A stretch of DNA of 64,000 nt. Source: CAJFUR01 sp904420575 (lineage in GTDB: Bacteria > Actinomycetota > Coriobacteriia > Coriobacteriales > Eggerthellaceae). Location of the stretch: the NCBI GenBank assembly GCA_965119745.1, contig OZ221973.1:2852001-2916000 (forward strand), in the 5' to 3' direction. Shown here piece by piece: positions 55,836-64,000 of the stretch; the stretch's first letter is position 1; each line of letters opens with the position of its first letter. Below the pieces are notes generated by a model that was not told the DNA's origin, did no database searches, and worked only from the letters and a program-made list of their open reading frames with translations. The position numbers were made by a program, and so were the translations under genes.

Positions 55836-56957
55836 CTACAACGCACGCCAAGTGGGGCGGTCGACCACGCGCACGTTGATGTAAGCCACGGAACCGGGGT
55901 TCTGCTCCATGATCTCCAGGCACACGCGCTCCTTCTCGCGGATGTCCTCGGCCTTGCCGAAAGCGATCTCCACGCCGTTGTCGAGCGTGAGCTTGGTGGA
56001 TTCGGCGTCGGTGGCCTTCACGAGCACCACCTGGTCGGCCAGGCTGGTGGTCATGCCCGCCACGATGTCCAGCGCGTTGTTCACGTTCTCGTCGGTGCAG
56101 AAGGCGCCGGTTTCCGGGGACGTGCCGTAGGGCACGTCGGTGATGTGCAGCACCGAGGCGGCGTCCTCGTAGATCTGCTGGCTGATGGACTGCCCCAGTT
56201 CAGAATCCTGGTCGGGGATGGCCATGAGCCACATGCCATCCGACGCGATGGCCCACGGCTGGGTGGAGGTGGCGCTTTGCGTGGGCACCTCCACCACGGC
56301 CGCCACGGTGCGCTCGGTGATGACGATCTGCAGCGTGTTGGGGAACACGCGGTTCACCGTGACGCTCTTCACCCAGGCGTCGCGCAGCAGGTTCTGCTCG
56401 ATGGCGCCCGCGTCCACGCGCAGAAGCGTGGTGCCCGAGGGCACGCCCGCCAAGGCCTCCATTTCCGTGGTGGTCAGATGCTCCACGCCCTCCACCTGCA
56501 CCTCTTCGATCCTGAATGCGTCGGAGAAGTACAGGACGGCGGCGCCGACCGCCAGCGTCAGCACGACGGCGGCCAGTATGGCCAGGCGGACGACGTGGCG
56601 CCGGTAGGTCTTGCGGGCGCGGTCGTTGCGCGCCGCGCGGTCCAGGTCGCCCACGCGCACCGACGACATGCGGGGCGCCGCGTACGCCTGGGGGGAGCGC
56701 CCCTGGGACGCGCGCGCGCTGCGACCGGCCGACGATGCGGCGCGGCCTCCGGGAATGGCCCGGTAGGCCGAAGGGTTGGGCGTGCGTGCATTTCCCCTCG
56801 CGCCCCGACCCGGCGCGCCGGCACGGCCGGCGGAAGGTGCGCGGCGGGCAGGCGGGGCGGAGCCGCCAAGGGAGCGCGAGGACGCAGGGCCGCGACCGGC
56901 GGCCTGCGGCCTACGCGAACCCGAGGAACCGTACTTCTGGCGAGAGTTCGACGCCAT
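55836..56957 (-). CDS. ftsQ: FtsQ/DivIB-type division protein with POTRA domain
   Basis: 373 residues from ATG 56957, overlapping murB by 47 bases (GAGG seven bases upstream); ATG 56669 (MSSVRVGDLDRAA) is a shorter alternative. The cytoplasmic N-terminus of about 115 residues is Arg/Ser/Gly/Ala-rich and unstructured. One membrane helix (LAILAAVVLTLAVGAAVLYF) precedes the POTRA part FRIEEVQVEGVEHLTTTEME and the FtsQ beta domain (VNRVFPNTLQIVITERT). It links the Z-ring to septal wall synthesis. Confidence 0.9.
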   Translation of the reverse strand: MASNSRQKYGSSGSRRPQAAGRGPASSRSLGGSAPPARRAPSAGRAGAPGRGARGNARTPNPSAYRAIPGGRAASSAGRSARASQGRSPQAYAAPRMSSVRVGDLDRAARNDRARKTYRRHVVRLAILAAVVLTLAVGAAVLYFSDAFRIEEVQVEGVEHLTTTEMEALAGVPSGTTLLRVDAGAIEQNLLRDAWVKSVTVNRVFPNTLQIVITERTVAAVVEVPTQSATSTQPWAIASDGMWLMAIPDQDSELGQSISQQIYEDAASVLHITDVPYGTSPETGAFCTDENVNNALDIVAGMTTSLADQVVLVKATDAESTKLTLDNGVEIAFGKAEDIREKERVCLEIMEQNPGSVAYINVRVVDRPTWRAL

Positions 56958-57837
56958 GGGCCTCGAGCACCTTCGTCCGTATGAGTTCGATGAGCGCGCA
57001 GACGTCGGCCGCCGTGGCACCGCCCGTGTTCACGATGAAGTTCGCATGCACCTCCGACACCTGGGCGCCGCCATGGCGCGCGCCCTTGAGGCCTGCCTGT
57101 TCGATGAGCGCCCCGGCCGAGGCGCCTTCGGGGTTCTTGAACACGCTGCCGCAGGAGGGCTCGGTGAGCGGCTGGGTCTTCTTGCGCCGCGCGAGCGACG
57201 CCTCCATCTTCCCGCGGATGAAGAACGGGTCGGCCGGCTCTACCGCAAGCTCGCATTCCACCAGGACGTCGTGCGGCGCGAACGAGGACGTGCGGTAGCC
57301 CCAGGTGATTTCGGCGCCCGCACGGCGCACCAGCCCCGTCTCTGGCGCGTACGTGGTGACGCTGGCTACCCGCGCGCCCAGCCATTCGTCGCGCGAGCCC
57401 GCGTTCATGCGCAGCGCGCCGCCGATCGTCCCCGGTGTCCCCACGGCGAATTCCAGCCCGGCGAGCGAGCGGTGGAACGCGTCCTGCACCACCGAGGAAA
57501 GGAGCACGCCCGCGCCCGCGCAGAAGCGGTTCGCGTCGGCGTCGAAGCGGCTCGTGCGGAAATCGCGCCCGAGCGAGACGGCCACGCCGGGATACCCCTC
57601 GTCGGCCACCAGCAGGTTGCTCCCCCGCCCGATCACGACCCACGGCACGTCGGTCTGCTCGCACGCCTCCACCAGGCGCGTGAGCGCGCGGACGGAGCCC
57701 GCCTGCACGTAGAAGCGCGCCGGGCCGCCGATGCGGTAGGTGGTGTGGCGCGACAGCGGCTCGCCGGGATACACGTCGCCGTCGAACCGGTCGTCGACGA
57801 GCAAGGCCTCCAGCGGGGAAGCGTGGCGGGCTGTCAT
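56911..57837 (-). CDS. murB: UDP-N-acetylenolpyruvoylglucosamine reductase
   Basis: 308 residues from ATG 57837, overlapping the murC stop (ATGA). SRHTTYRIGGPARFYVQ begins the FAD domain, VIGRGSNLLVAD binds flavin, FAVGTPGTIGGALRMNAG the substrate side, and PSCGSVFKNPEG has the catalytic Ser. VSEVHANFIVNTGGATA holds the late Glu region. The layout fits type II MurB. It makes UDP-MurNAc. The longer frame that joins it to murC is an artefact. Confidence 0.95.
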   Translation of the reverse strand: MTARHASPLEALLVDDRFDGDVYPGEPLSRHTTYRIGGPARFYVQAGSVRALTRLVEACEQTDVPWVVIGRGSNLLVADEGYPGVAVSLGRDFRTSRFDADANRFCAGAGVLLSSVVQDAFHRSLAGLEFAVGTPGTIGGALRMNAGSRDEWLGARVASVTTYAPETGLVRRAGAEITWGYRTSSFAPHDVLVECELAVEPADPFFIRGKMEASLARRKKTQPLTEPSCGSVFKNPEGASAGALIEQAGLKGARHGGAQVSEVHANFIVNTGGATAADVCALIELIRTKVLEAHGVELSPEVRFLGFA

Positions 57838-59249
57838 GAGGCGCTCACGCCTGCATCGCCGCGCAGGGCGTCCACCAGTTGCGGCCCGATGGCCGTCACG
57901 TCGCCGGCGCCCATGGTGACGACCAGGTCGCCGGGGCGAACGGACTCCAGGAGATGCGGCACCACCTCCACGCGGCGCGGCACGTACGTCGCCGGCGGAT
58001 GCCCCTCGTGGTCGAGCACCACCGACAGGAACGTCTTCCCCGTGACGCCGGGCACCGGCGTCTCGCCGGCCGGGTACACGTCCATGAACGTGACGGAGTC
58101 GGCCTGGTCGAAGGCGCTTCCGAACTCGTCTTTGAGCACTTCGGTGAACAGTGGCGCGCGCGAGTAGCGGTGCGGCTGGAACAGCACGTGCACCCGGCCG
58201 AAGTCCAGCTTCTTGGCCGCGGCGATGGTGGCGGCGATCTCGGTGGGATGATGGGCGTAGTCGTCCACCACCGTGACGCCTGACGCTTCGCCCACCAGGT
58301 CGAACCGCCGACGCACGCCGGTGAAGCCCGCCAGCGCGCCGGCCGCCTCCGCCGCGTCGAAGCCGAGCGCGTCCAGAAGCGCGATCACGCCCGCCCCGTT
58401 CAGCACGTTGTGGCGTCCCGGGTTCTGCCGGATGCGGCCTTCCACCTGGCGCCCGTCGGGGAAGACAAGCGAGAACGCGCTGCCCACGCCCTGGGTCTCC
58501 CAGCCGGTCACCCGCACGTCGGCATCCCCGGCGAAGCCGTAGGTGCGCACGGAGCGCCCCGTGGAACGGGCCAGGCGCACCAGCGCCTCGTCTTCGGCGC
58601 ACACCACCACGGCCCCTTCGGGAGGAACCGACCCGATGAACGCCTTGAACTGCGCGTATATCTCTTCGAGGTCGTGATAGTGGTCCAGATGGTCGGCCTC
58701 GACGTTGGTGACGAGCACGGCGGCGGGAGAGAGGTGCGTGAACGACTTGTCGCTCTCGTCGGCCTCCACCACGTACCACCGGCCACTGCCGGAATGGGCG
58801 TTCGTGCCGTAGGCGCGCACGATGCCTCCGATGAGGAACGTGGGGTCCTCGCCCAGCGCGTCCAAGGTGCTCGCCAGCATGGACGACGTGGTGGTCTTGC
58901 CGTGCGTGCCGGCCACCGCCAGCGTGTCCAGTCCCTCGCCGAGACGCGCGAGCATCTTGGCGCGGTGCCAAATGCGCAGCCCCCGCTCCTGCGCCGCCAT
59001 CAGCTCCGGGTTGTTCGGCAGGATGGCCGTCGACACCACCACCGTGGGGTCGCCTTCCGGGACGTTCTCGGCGGCATGGCCGATGGCGACCGGGATGCCG
59101 GCCTCCTTCAGCTGCTTGGTGTAGCGGCTCTCCTTGATGTCGGAGCCGGTGACGACGAGGCCCTGGTCGGCCGCTACGCGCGCGATGCCGCTCATGCCCA
59201 CGCCGCCGACGCCGATGAAATGAAGTGGTGCGTTGTCCGTCTGTGCCAT
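57834..59249 (-). CDS. murC: UDP-N-acetylmuramate--L-alanine ligase
   Basis: 471 residues from ATG 59249. FIGVGGVGMSGIARVAADQG is the N-terminal UDP-binding domain, VAGTHGKTTTSSMLA the P-loop, EADESDKSF the Mg-binding motif, VTNVEADHLDHY the central His, and VVDDYAHHPTEIAAT the MurC hallmark. It adds the first amino acid of the peptidoglycan stem. Confidence 0.96.
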   Translation of the reverse strand: MAQTDNAPLHFIGVGGVGMSGIARVAADQGLVVTGSDIKESRYTKQLKEAGIPVAIGHAAENVPEGDPTVVVSTAILPNNPELMAAQERGLRIWHRAKMLARLGEGLDTLAVAGTHGKTTTSSMLASTLDALGEDPTFLIGGIVRAYGTNAHSGSGRWYVVEADESDKSFTHLSPAAVLVTNVEADHLDHYHDLEEIYAQFKAFIGSVPPEGAVVVCAEDEALVRLARSTGRSVRTYGFAGDADVRVTGWETQGVGSAFSLVFPDGRQVEGRIRQNPGRHNVLNGAGVIALLDALGFDAAEAAGALAGFTGVRRRFDLVGEASGVTVVDDYAHHPTEIAATIAAAKKLDFGRVHVLFQPHRYSRAPLFTEVLKDEFGSAFDQADSVTFMDVYPAGETPVPGVTGKTFLSVVLDHEGHPPATYVPRRVEVVPHLLESVRPGDLVVTMGAGDVTAIGPQLVDALRGDAGVSAS

Positions 59250-59310
59250 GATGTTCCGTCAAACCTCTCGATTCCTCGTGCCGCGTCCCCCGAGCCCACA
59301 AGCCGTCGGG

Positions 59311-60426
59311 CTATTGTAGTGCATGCGGGCCCCTGCCCGCCGCCTCCATCACAACATCTGCCAATATGCGCGCCGCGTCGGCGGTCTTCTGCCCTCGCGC
59401 CGCCTGCGCCATGCGCGCGCGCACGTCGGGCTCCTGCACGAGCGAGAGCACGAGCCGGCGGAACTCGGGCGTGGCCACCCGGTCGTCGGGAAGCAGGTAC
59501 GCGCAGCCCGCATCGACGTAGGCCTGGGCGTTCTTGGTCTGGTGGTCCTCCGTGGCATGGGGGAACGGCACGAGCAGCGCGGGGATCGCCCGCGCCGAGA
59601 TCTCCGCGAGCGAGGTGGCGCCCGAGCGCGACACCACGGCGTCGGCCGCCGCCAGCGTCTCCCCCATGCGGTCCTGGTAGCCCATGACGTGCCACCGTTT
59701 TTGCTCTTCCGGCGCGAGCGCGAGCGCCTGCTGCGCGTTTTCCAGCTCGCGCGGCCCGGTGATGTGCACGACGTGCAGGCCAGGCACGGCCAGCAGGTCT
59801 TCCTTGCAGGCGGCCACGCCCTCGTTGATCTGCCGCGCGCCCAGGCTCCCGCCGAACACGAGCAGCATGAGCGCGTCTTCGGGCACGCCCAGAAGCGTCC
59901 GCCCCTCTTCGCGGGTGGCGGCGAGCACCGAGGCGCGCACCGGGTTGCCCGTGACGCGCACGCGGTCCTGCACGCCCACGTCGGCGGCGGACTGCGCGTA
60001 GGTCACGCACACCGTGCGCGCCCGGCGGGCCAGGTACTTGTTGGCCATGCCCATGACCGAGTTCTGCTCGTGCACCACCACCGGCACGCCGCAGGCCTCC
60101 GCGGCGCGGGCCACGGGGATGGACACGTACCCGCCAAAGCCCACCACCACGTCCGGACGCTCCTCGGCGAACCACCGCTTGGCGGCCTGCGTGCTCTTCT
60201 GGATCTTGGCGAGCGCGCCTGCGAGCGACAGCGGATGGCGGCGGTTGAAGCCGGCGGCCTCGAAGGGCACGAACGGCAGCCCGGCCTGGGGCGCGAGCCG
60301 CGCCTCCACGCCCGTGGGACACCCGGCGAAACGCACGTCGCATCCGCGCTCCTGCAGCACCTCGGCCACGGCGAGGGCGGGATTGATATGGCCGGCGGTT
60401 CCTCCGCCCGACAACACGACCAGCAT
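59311..60426 (-). CDS. murG: Lipid II-forming GlcNAc transferase
   Basis: 371 residues from ATG 60426; AAGGAGG lies six bases upstream inside the end of ftsW. LVVLSGGGTAGHINPALAVA is the Gly-rich loop 1, VVGFGGYVSIPVA loop 2, VVHEQNSVMG, and LLVFGGSLGARQINEGV loop 3. SRSGATSLAEISA is the UDP-GlcNAc site. It converts lipid I to lipid II at the inner membrane face. Confidence 0.96.
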   Translation of the reverse strand: MLVVLSGGGTAGHINPALAVAEVLQERGCDVRFAGCPTGVEARLAPQAGLPFVPFEAAGFNRRHPLSLAGALAKIQKSTQAAKRWFAEERPDVVVGFGGYVSIPVARAAEACGVPVVVHEQNSVMGMANKYLARRARTVCVTYAQSAADVGVQDRVRVTGNPVRASVLAATREEGRTLLGVPEDALMLLVFGGSLGARQINEGVAACKEDLLAVPGLHVVHITGPRELENAQQALALAPEEQKRWHVMGYQDRMGETLAAADAVVSRSGATSLAEISARAIPALLVPFPHATEDHQTKNAQAYVDAGCAYLLPDDRVATPEFRRLVLSLVQEPDVRARMAQAARGQKTADAARILADVVMEAAGRGPHALQ

Positions 60427-60429
60427 GGC

Positions 60430-61824
60430 TTACCTCCTTGCAACGGCCCGGCCGCCGCGCGCGGCGCGCGCGTCGTGCCCGACCACGTGGAATTCGCTTT
60501 GCTTGGACGGGTGCCCGGCCCCGTGCCCACACCCGACGCCGGGCGCCATGGCGAGCCGGGCGCCCGGGGCCGTGGCGGCGCTGCGCCCGCCGCCACGGCC
60601 CCGGGCCCCGCGCGATGCGGCGGGCACGTGCCCTTCGGCGCGCAGGATGCGCAAATCGTCGCGGCGACGGTCGTACACGCTGGGCGCGGCGGCGCCCTTC
60701 GACACCGAAAGGACGATGCCCACCATGATGAACGTGGCGATGAGCGACGAGCCGCCCGACGATATGAACGGCAGCGGCTTGCCCGTGGTGGGAAAGACGC
60801 CAATGGCACAGCCCATGTTCAAGAACGCCTGGAAGGTGATGGCGATGACGCAGCTGCCCGCCGCCATGGCGCCGAAGTTGTCCGGCGCCGCGCGCACGAT
60901 GCGCATGCCCGACCACAGGAACACCAGGAACAGCGCCACCACGAACAGCGCGCCCACCATGCCCAGCTCCTCGCCGATGATCGCGAAGATGAAGTCGCTT
61001 TCGGACGAGAACAGGTACAGGAACTTCTCGTGCGAGTTGCCCAGGCCCACGCCGAAGAGGCCCCCTTCGGCGAACGCGTAGTAGGAGCGGATGATCTGGT
61101 AGCCGTCGCCGTAGCCCCCGTCGCCGTCGTTCCACGGGTTCAAGAACACCCAGCGGTCGGCGCGGTACCCCACCAGGAACATGGCGGCGAACGCGAACAC
61201 GGCCACCACGGCCAGTATGACCAGCATGGTGCGCAGCGGCACCTCCCCCAGCCAGAGCACCGTCAGGATGCCGACGGCGCAGATGAGCGTCGTGCCCAGG
61301 TCCGACTGCGCCTTGTACAGGAACAGCAGCGGCAAAAGCAGCACGCCGATCTGGACGACCAGGACGGGAAACGGCGTCCTCGCCTCGCGGTAGCCGTTCA
61401 CCACGTGGGCGCTCGCCAGGACAAGGGCCACCTTGAAGAACTCCGAAGGCTGGATGCCGAAGCTGCCGAACAGGTTGAGCCAGCGCTTCGCCCCGTTGAT
61501 CTCGGTGCCGAAGAAGAACGTCGCGACGACGAGCGCCACGGCCACGGCCCAGATCCCCCACACGAGCCACCCGTCCCACACGCGGTACGGGACGAACTTC
61601 CACAGAATGAAGGCGCACACGATGCCGAGGCCTGCGTAGAGCAGCTGGTCGACGAGGAACGACGCGGGATCGTCGCCCCCGTTGATGGCCTTCACCGACG
61701 ACGCCGAGTACACCATGACGAACCCGACGAGCAAAAGGGCCATGACCGCCAGCAGGAAGACCAGCCGGGGGCCGGCTATGCTGGCAGGCATGCTCTGCCC
61801 CGCTCTGGCGTTCGCACGCGCCAT
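60430..61824 (-). CDS. ftsW: FtsW, SEDS-family peptidoglycan glycosyltransferase
   Basis: 464 residues, about ten membrane helices. MVYSASSVKA, GAKRWLNLFGSFGIQPSEFFK (in parts), KAQSDLGTTLI, SSESDFIFAIIGEELG and PLPFISSGGSSLIATF are the SEDS landmarks. After the last helix (about residue 380) a hydrophilic Gly/Ala/Arg-rich tail of about 80 residues follows. FtsW tails are usually short; here the tail DNA includes a perfect 17-bp inverted repeat (60564-60604). It polymerises septal glycan with a class B PBP. Confidence 0.94.
   Translation of the reverse strand: MARANARAGQSMPASIAGPRLVFLLAVMALLLVGFVMVYSASSVKAINGGDDPASFLVDQLLYAGLGIVCAFILWKFVPYRVWDGWLVWGIWAVAVALVVATFFFGTEINGAKRWLNLFGSFGIQPSEFFKVALVLASAHVVNGYREARTPFPVLVVQIGVLLLPLLFLYKAQSDLGTTLICAVGILTVLWLGEVPLRTMLVILAVVAVFAFAAMFLVGYRADRWVFLNPWNDGDGGYGDGYQIIRSYYAFAEGGLFGVGLGNSHEKFLYLFSSESDFIFAIIGEELGMVGALFVVALFLVFLWSGMRIVRAAPDNFGAMAAGSCVIAITFQAFLNMGCAIGVFPTTGKPLPFISSGGSSLIATFIMVGIVLSVSKGAAAPSVYDRRRDDLRILRAEGHVPAASRGARGRGGGRSAATAPGARLAMAPGVGCGHGAGHPSKQSEFHVVGHDARAARGGRAVARR
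60564..60604. repeat. 17-bp perfect inverted repeat in the ftsW 3' tail
   Basis: CCGGGGCCGTGGCGGCG (60564-60580), seven-base loop, complement at 60588-60604. It lies in the part of ftsW encoding the unusual C-terminal tail (about residues 407-420). It lacks the 12-mer, so membership in the palindromic family is not shown. Confidence 0.65.
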
Positions 61825-61833
61825 GGGCCGCCC

Positions 61834-63519
61834 CTACTTTCCCGCCCGCTGGGCGCGCGCGTCCACGAGCGCCTTGAAGGCACGCCCGCGCTCTTCGAAC
61901 GAGCCGAACTCGTCGAAGGAGGCGCAGGCAGGCGAAAGCAGCACGACGTCGCCCGCCGCGGCCACGGAAAGCGCCGCGTCCAAAGCGTCCTCCAAATGCT
62001 CCGCCCGCAGGACGGGAAGATCGGTTTCGGCAGGTCGCCGGTCCACGTCAGTCAGCGAGGCCGTCTGTGGTGCCCCGGATTCGCCCGAAAGCCCGAGGAC
62101 GCGTGCTTCGGCACGCGACGAGGGCTTGGAAGGCGAAGATGGGGTGCCACAGACGGCCGCAGCGTCGGCCGGTCCGCCGGCCGGCAGAACGGCGGAACCA
62201 AAGGCGGCCGCAGCGTCGGCGCTTTGCGTCGGCTGAAAAGCCGACGCAAAGCGCCAAGCCGCCTCGCCGAAGCACACGACGGCCTTGGCGTGGCAGCGGG
62301 CAGCCTGCACGAGCGGAGCCAGGTCGGTGCCCTTGTCGCGTCCGCCGAGAAGCACGACGGGGCGCACGTCGTCGAAGGCCGCAAGGGCCTTGAGCGTGGC
62401 ATCGACGTTGGTGGCCTTCGAGTCGTTCACGCACCGCACGCCCGCCACGCACCCACAGGGCTCCAGGCGGTGCTCGAGCGGCGCGAAGCCGGCAAGCGCG
62501 TGGGAGACCGTTCGCGCGTCCACGCCCAGGGCAAGGGCGGCGCTCGCGGCGCAGAGCGCGTTCGCCACGTTGTGCTCTCCCTTGATCTGCAGGTCGCAGG
62601 CGCGCACCAGGTCGTGTTCGCGCCCGCCCCAGGCCACGCGCAGCGTGCCGTCCTCGCCCAGAAACGCGGCGTTGTCGCTGCCGCAGGCCGTGCGCATGTC
62701 GCCCGCAAGCCCCGCCGCCGTGCCCACGGGCACGTACGAGAAGCCGCGCTCGGCAGGCGTCTGCGCGCGCAGGGCGCGCACGGTACGGCGCACCACGTCG
62801 TCGGTGGCGTCCAGGACGGCCACCGAGCCGGGAACCGCAGGCAGGTTCGCCAACACCCGGAGCTTGGCGGCCGCATAGGCCTCGAAGCCCTGGTGCCATG
62901 ACAGGTGGTCGGGCGTGACGTTGAGGATGACGGCCACGTCCGGCGCGAAGAGCGCGGTGGACGCCAGCTGGTAGGACGACACCTCGGCCACGTACACCTG
63001 CACGTCGCCGGCCGCCACGGCCTCGAGACACGTGTCGCCGATGTTGCCGACCGCCTTGGCCGCCAAGCCCGCCGCCCGCAGCACGTGGGCCGCGAGCGCC
63101 ACCGTGGTCGTCTTGCCGTTGGTGCCCGTCACGGCCACCCAGCGCGCGTCCTGCGCGCTTTCGCGCCAGGCGAACTCCACCTCGCTCACGATCTCCGCGC
63201 TGGCCGCGGCCGCGCTTTCGTAGAACGCGGAGAACTGCGAGATGCCGGGGCTGGCGATGCACAGGTCGAAGGCGCCTTCCACCTGCTCGCTATCGAACTC
63301 CACGCGTGCGCCGAGCGTGCGCAGGCCCTCGGCGAAGGCGCAGGCGTCCTCGCCGGCCGCGCCCGCCATCACGCACAGCTCCTGCACGCGGCCGCCCAGA
63401 AGCGGCGCCAGGTACCCGGCCGCGGCGCGCCCGCTCTTGCCGAGTCCCAAAACAAGCACGCGCCCCAAACTCTCCGGCGCGTGCTTCCGTCCTTCGATGA
63501 GAGCGCGCTCGGCCATCAT
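61834..63519 (-). CDS. murD: UDP-N-acetylmuramoylalanine--D-glutamate ligase with repeat-encoded insertion
   Basis: 561 residues from ATG 63519, overlapping the mraY stop (ATGA). VLVLGLGKSGRAAAGYL opens the UDP-binding domain, VAVTGTNGKTTTVAL is the P-loop, AVILNVTPDHLSWHQGF the central His region, and VNDSKATNVDATLKAL with VVLLGGRDKGTDLAPL the C-terminal domain. The end, VLLSPACASFDEFGSFEERG, is intact. Between CFGEAAWRFA and VLRAEHLEDALDAAL lie about 70 extra Ala/Ser/Pro-rich residues (about 422-491) encoded by palindromic elements at 62051-62255. Without them the length would be near the normal 440-490. Confidence 0.95.
   Translation of the reverse strand: MMAERALIEGRKHAPESLGRVLVLGLGKSGRAAAGYLAPLLGGRVQELCVMAGAAGEDACAFAEGLRTLGARVEFDSEQVEGAFDLCIASPGISQFSAFYESAAAASAEIVSEVEFAWRESAQDARWVAVTGTNGKTTTVALAAHVLRAAGLAAKAVGNIGDTCLEAVAAGDVQVYVAEVSSYQLASTALFAPDVAVILNVTPDHLSWHQGFEAYAAAKLRVLANLPAVPGSVAVLDATDDVVRRTVRALRAQTPAERGFSYVPVGTAAGLAGDMRTACGSDNAAFLGEDGTLRVAWGGREHDLVRACDLQIKGEHNVANALCAASAALALGVDARTVSHALAGFAPLEHRLEPCGCVAGVRCVNDSKATNVDATLKALAAFDDVRPVVLLGGRDKGTDLAPLVQAARCHAKAVVCFGEAAWRFASAFQPTQSADAAAAFGSAVLPAGGPADAAAVCGTPSSPSKPSSRAEARVLGLSGESGAPQTASLTDVDRRPAETDLPVLRAEHLEDALDAALSVAAAGDVVLLSPACASFDEFGSFEERGRAFKALVDARAQRAGK
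62051..62255. repeat. Double palindromic element inserted in frame in murD
   Basis: GTCAGCGAGG (62051-62060), left arm CCGTCTGTGGTGCCCC continuing to 62085, inner hairpin CGCGTGC-TTCG-GCACGCG (62100-62117), right arm 62132-62156, then CCGCAGCGTCGG (62157-62168). A second unit follows: CCGCAGCGTCGG (62208-62219) and a perfect 17-bp hairpin (62218-62234 with 62239-62255). On the coding strand it reads through without a stop. Confidence 0.85.
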
Positions 63520-64000
63520 GCCACCGCCATGAGCGATTCGGCGAAGTAGAGCGAGAAGCCGCACGCGGCCAGCACGCCCGAGATGATCCAGAACCGCACG
63601 ACCACCTTCGTCTCGCTCCACCCCTTCTTCTCGAAATGGTGGTGCAAAGGCGCCATGAGGAAGATGCGCTTCTTGGTGCGCTTGTAGTAGAACACCTGGA
63701 TCATGACCGACAGCGCCTCGGCGACGAACAGGCCGCCGATGATGATGGACACGAACTCCGTCTTCGTGACCACGGCCAGGCATCCCAGCGCCATGCCGAG
63801 CGCGAGCGACCCGGTGTCGCCCATGAAGATGTCGGCCGGGAAGGAGTTGAACCACAGGAACCCGATGCAGGCCCCCGCCAGCGCCGCCGCGAAGATGGCG
63901 GGCTCCAGCAGGTTCGAGCGGTACGCGATGGCCGCCATGACGATCATGACGATCATGACGGTGCCCGCCGCCAGGCCGTCCAGGCCGTCGGTCAGGTTCA
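63516..64000 (-). CDS. mraY: Phospho-MurNAc-pentapeptide transferase (5' end outside window)
   Basis: The C-terminal 160 or so residues are present; the frame is open to the right edge, so the start is missing. NLTDGLDGLAAGTV and FMGDTGSLALGM are catalytic Asp motifs, and FLMAPLHHHFEKKGWSETKVV, in parts, is the MraY His-rich loop that separates it from the TagO/WecA branch. About five membrane helices are visible. It makes lipid I; the murD start overlaps its stop. Confidence 0.96.
   Translation of the reverse strand, partial: NLTDGLDGLAAGTVMIVMIVMAAIAYRSNLLEPAIFAAALAGACIGFLWFNSFPADIFMGDTGSLALGMALGCLAVVTKTEFVSIIIGGLFVAEALSVMIQVFYYKRTKKRIFLMAPLHHHFEKKGWSETKVVVRFWIISGVLAACGFSLYFAESLMAVA

Noticed and set aside
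56911..59301. A single 796-codon frame joining murC territory and murB, which could be taken as a fusion
   Set aside because: Only the last 308 codons have murB character; murC is in another frame and ends with ATGA at the murB start.
59323..62901. Plus-strand open frame of 1,192 codons opposite murG, ftsW and murD
   Set aside because: It is antisense to genes with intact family motifs and is rich in Arg, His and Gly; open antisense frames are common in GC-rich DNA.

Overview
The window looks like the chromosome of a GC-rich actinobacterium. Coriobacteriia, probably Eggerthellaceae, is my best guess. This rests on GC-rich coding, a division cluster with ftsW, ftsQ, ftsZ, sepF and divIVA but no ftsA, many GTG/TTG starts, and gene style. 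It is an inference from general knowledge, not a database match. Almost all genes lie on the minus strand.

Region 1 (1-28.5 kb) is a surface-glycan locus. It encodes nucleotide-sugar enzymes (an oxidoreductase cut by the left edge, a UDP-sugar dehydrogenase, a PglE-like aminotransferase and a PglF/CapD-like 4,6-dehydratase). It has two lipid-linked initiating transferases (PglC-like and TagO/WecA-like), six further glycosyltransferases, three large polymerase/ligase-type membrane proteins, and two MOP-superfamily flippases (Wzx-like and MurJ/MviN-like). A minus-strand run from 24,998 down to 8,095 is nearly gapless, with most stops and starts overlapping by 1-8 bases. Inside it sit two copies of an unusual pair, an ATP-grasp ligase followed by a DAP-decarboxylase-like PLP enzyme, plus a PIG-L deacetylase. 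This is the best candidate for undescribed chemistry: amino-acid or amine decoration of a glycan.

Region 2 (28.6-33.95 kb) is a complete rRNA operon (16S-23S-5S, minus strand, no tRNA in the spacer) with a clear promoter and a GC-rich terminator hairpin. Divergent from it are a CCA-adding enzyme and a CDGSH iron-sulfur protein, followed by tRNA-Glu and tRNA-Gln genes.

Region 3 (37-43.3 kb) covers thiamine: thiC (with a TPP riboswitch), thiM, thiE, an isochorismatase-like hydrolase, thiD, and separately a GNAT gene with thiN. The RNase P RNA gene follows on the plus strand. Region 4 (44-49.3 kb) holds an iron/heme-type ABC importer, a radical SAM protein of the AhbD/NirJ type and a MerR regulator with a textbook 19-bp-spacer promoter. 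Region 5 (49.5-64 kb) is the division and cell-wall cluster, read mraY-murD-ftsW-murG-murC-murB-ftsQ-ftsZ-pgeF-yggS-sepF-proC-yggT-divIVA-DUF167; mraY is cut by the right edge.

Scattered through 40-62.3 kb is a family of nested palindromic elements. Six exact copies of the 12-mer CCGCAGCGTCGG occur in 20 kb, usually beside a long inverted repeat with a small inner hairpin and sometimes followed by another hairpin. Most are intergenic, but one composite sits in frame inside murD and another forms the N-terminal extension of the ABC ATPase. None was seen in the glycan locus.
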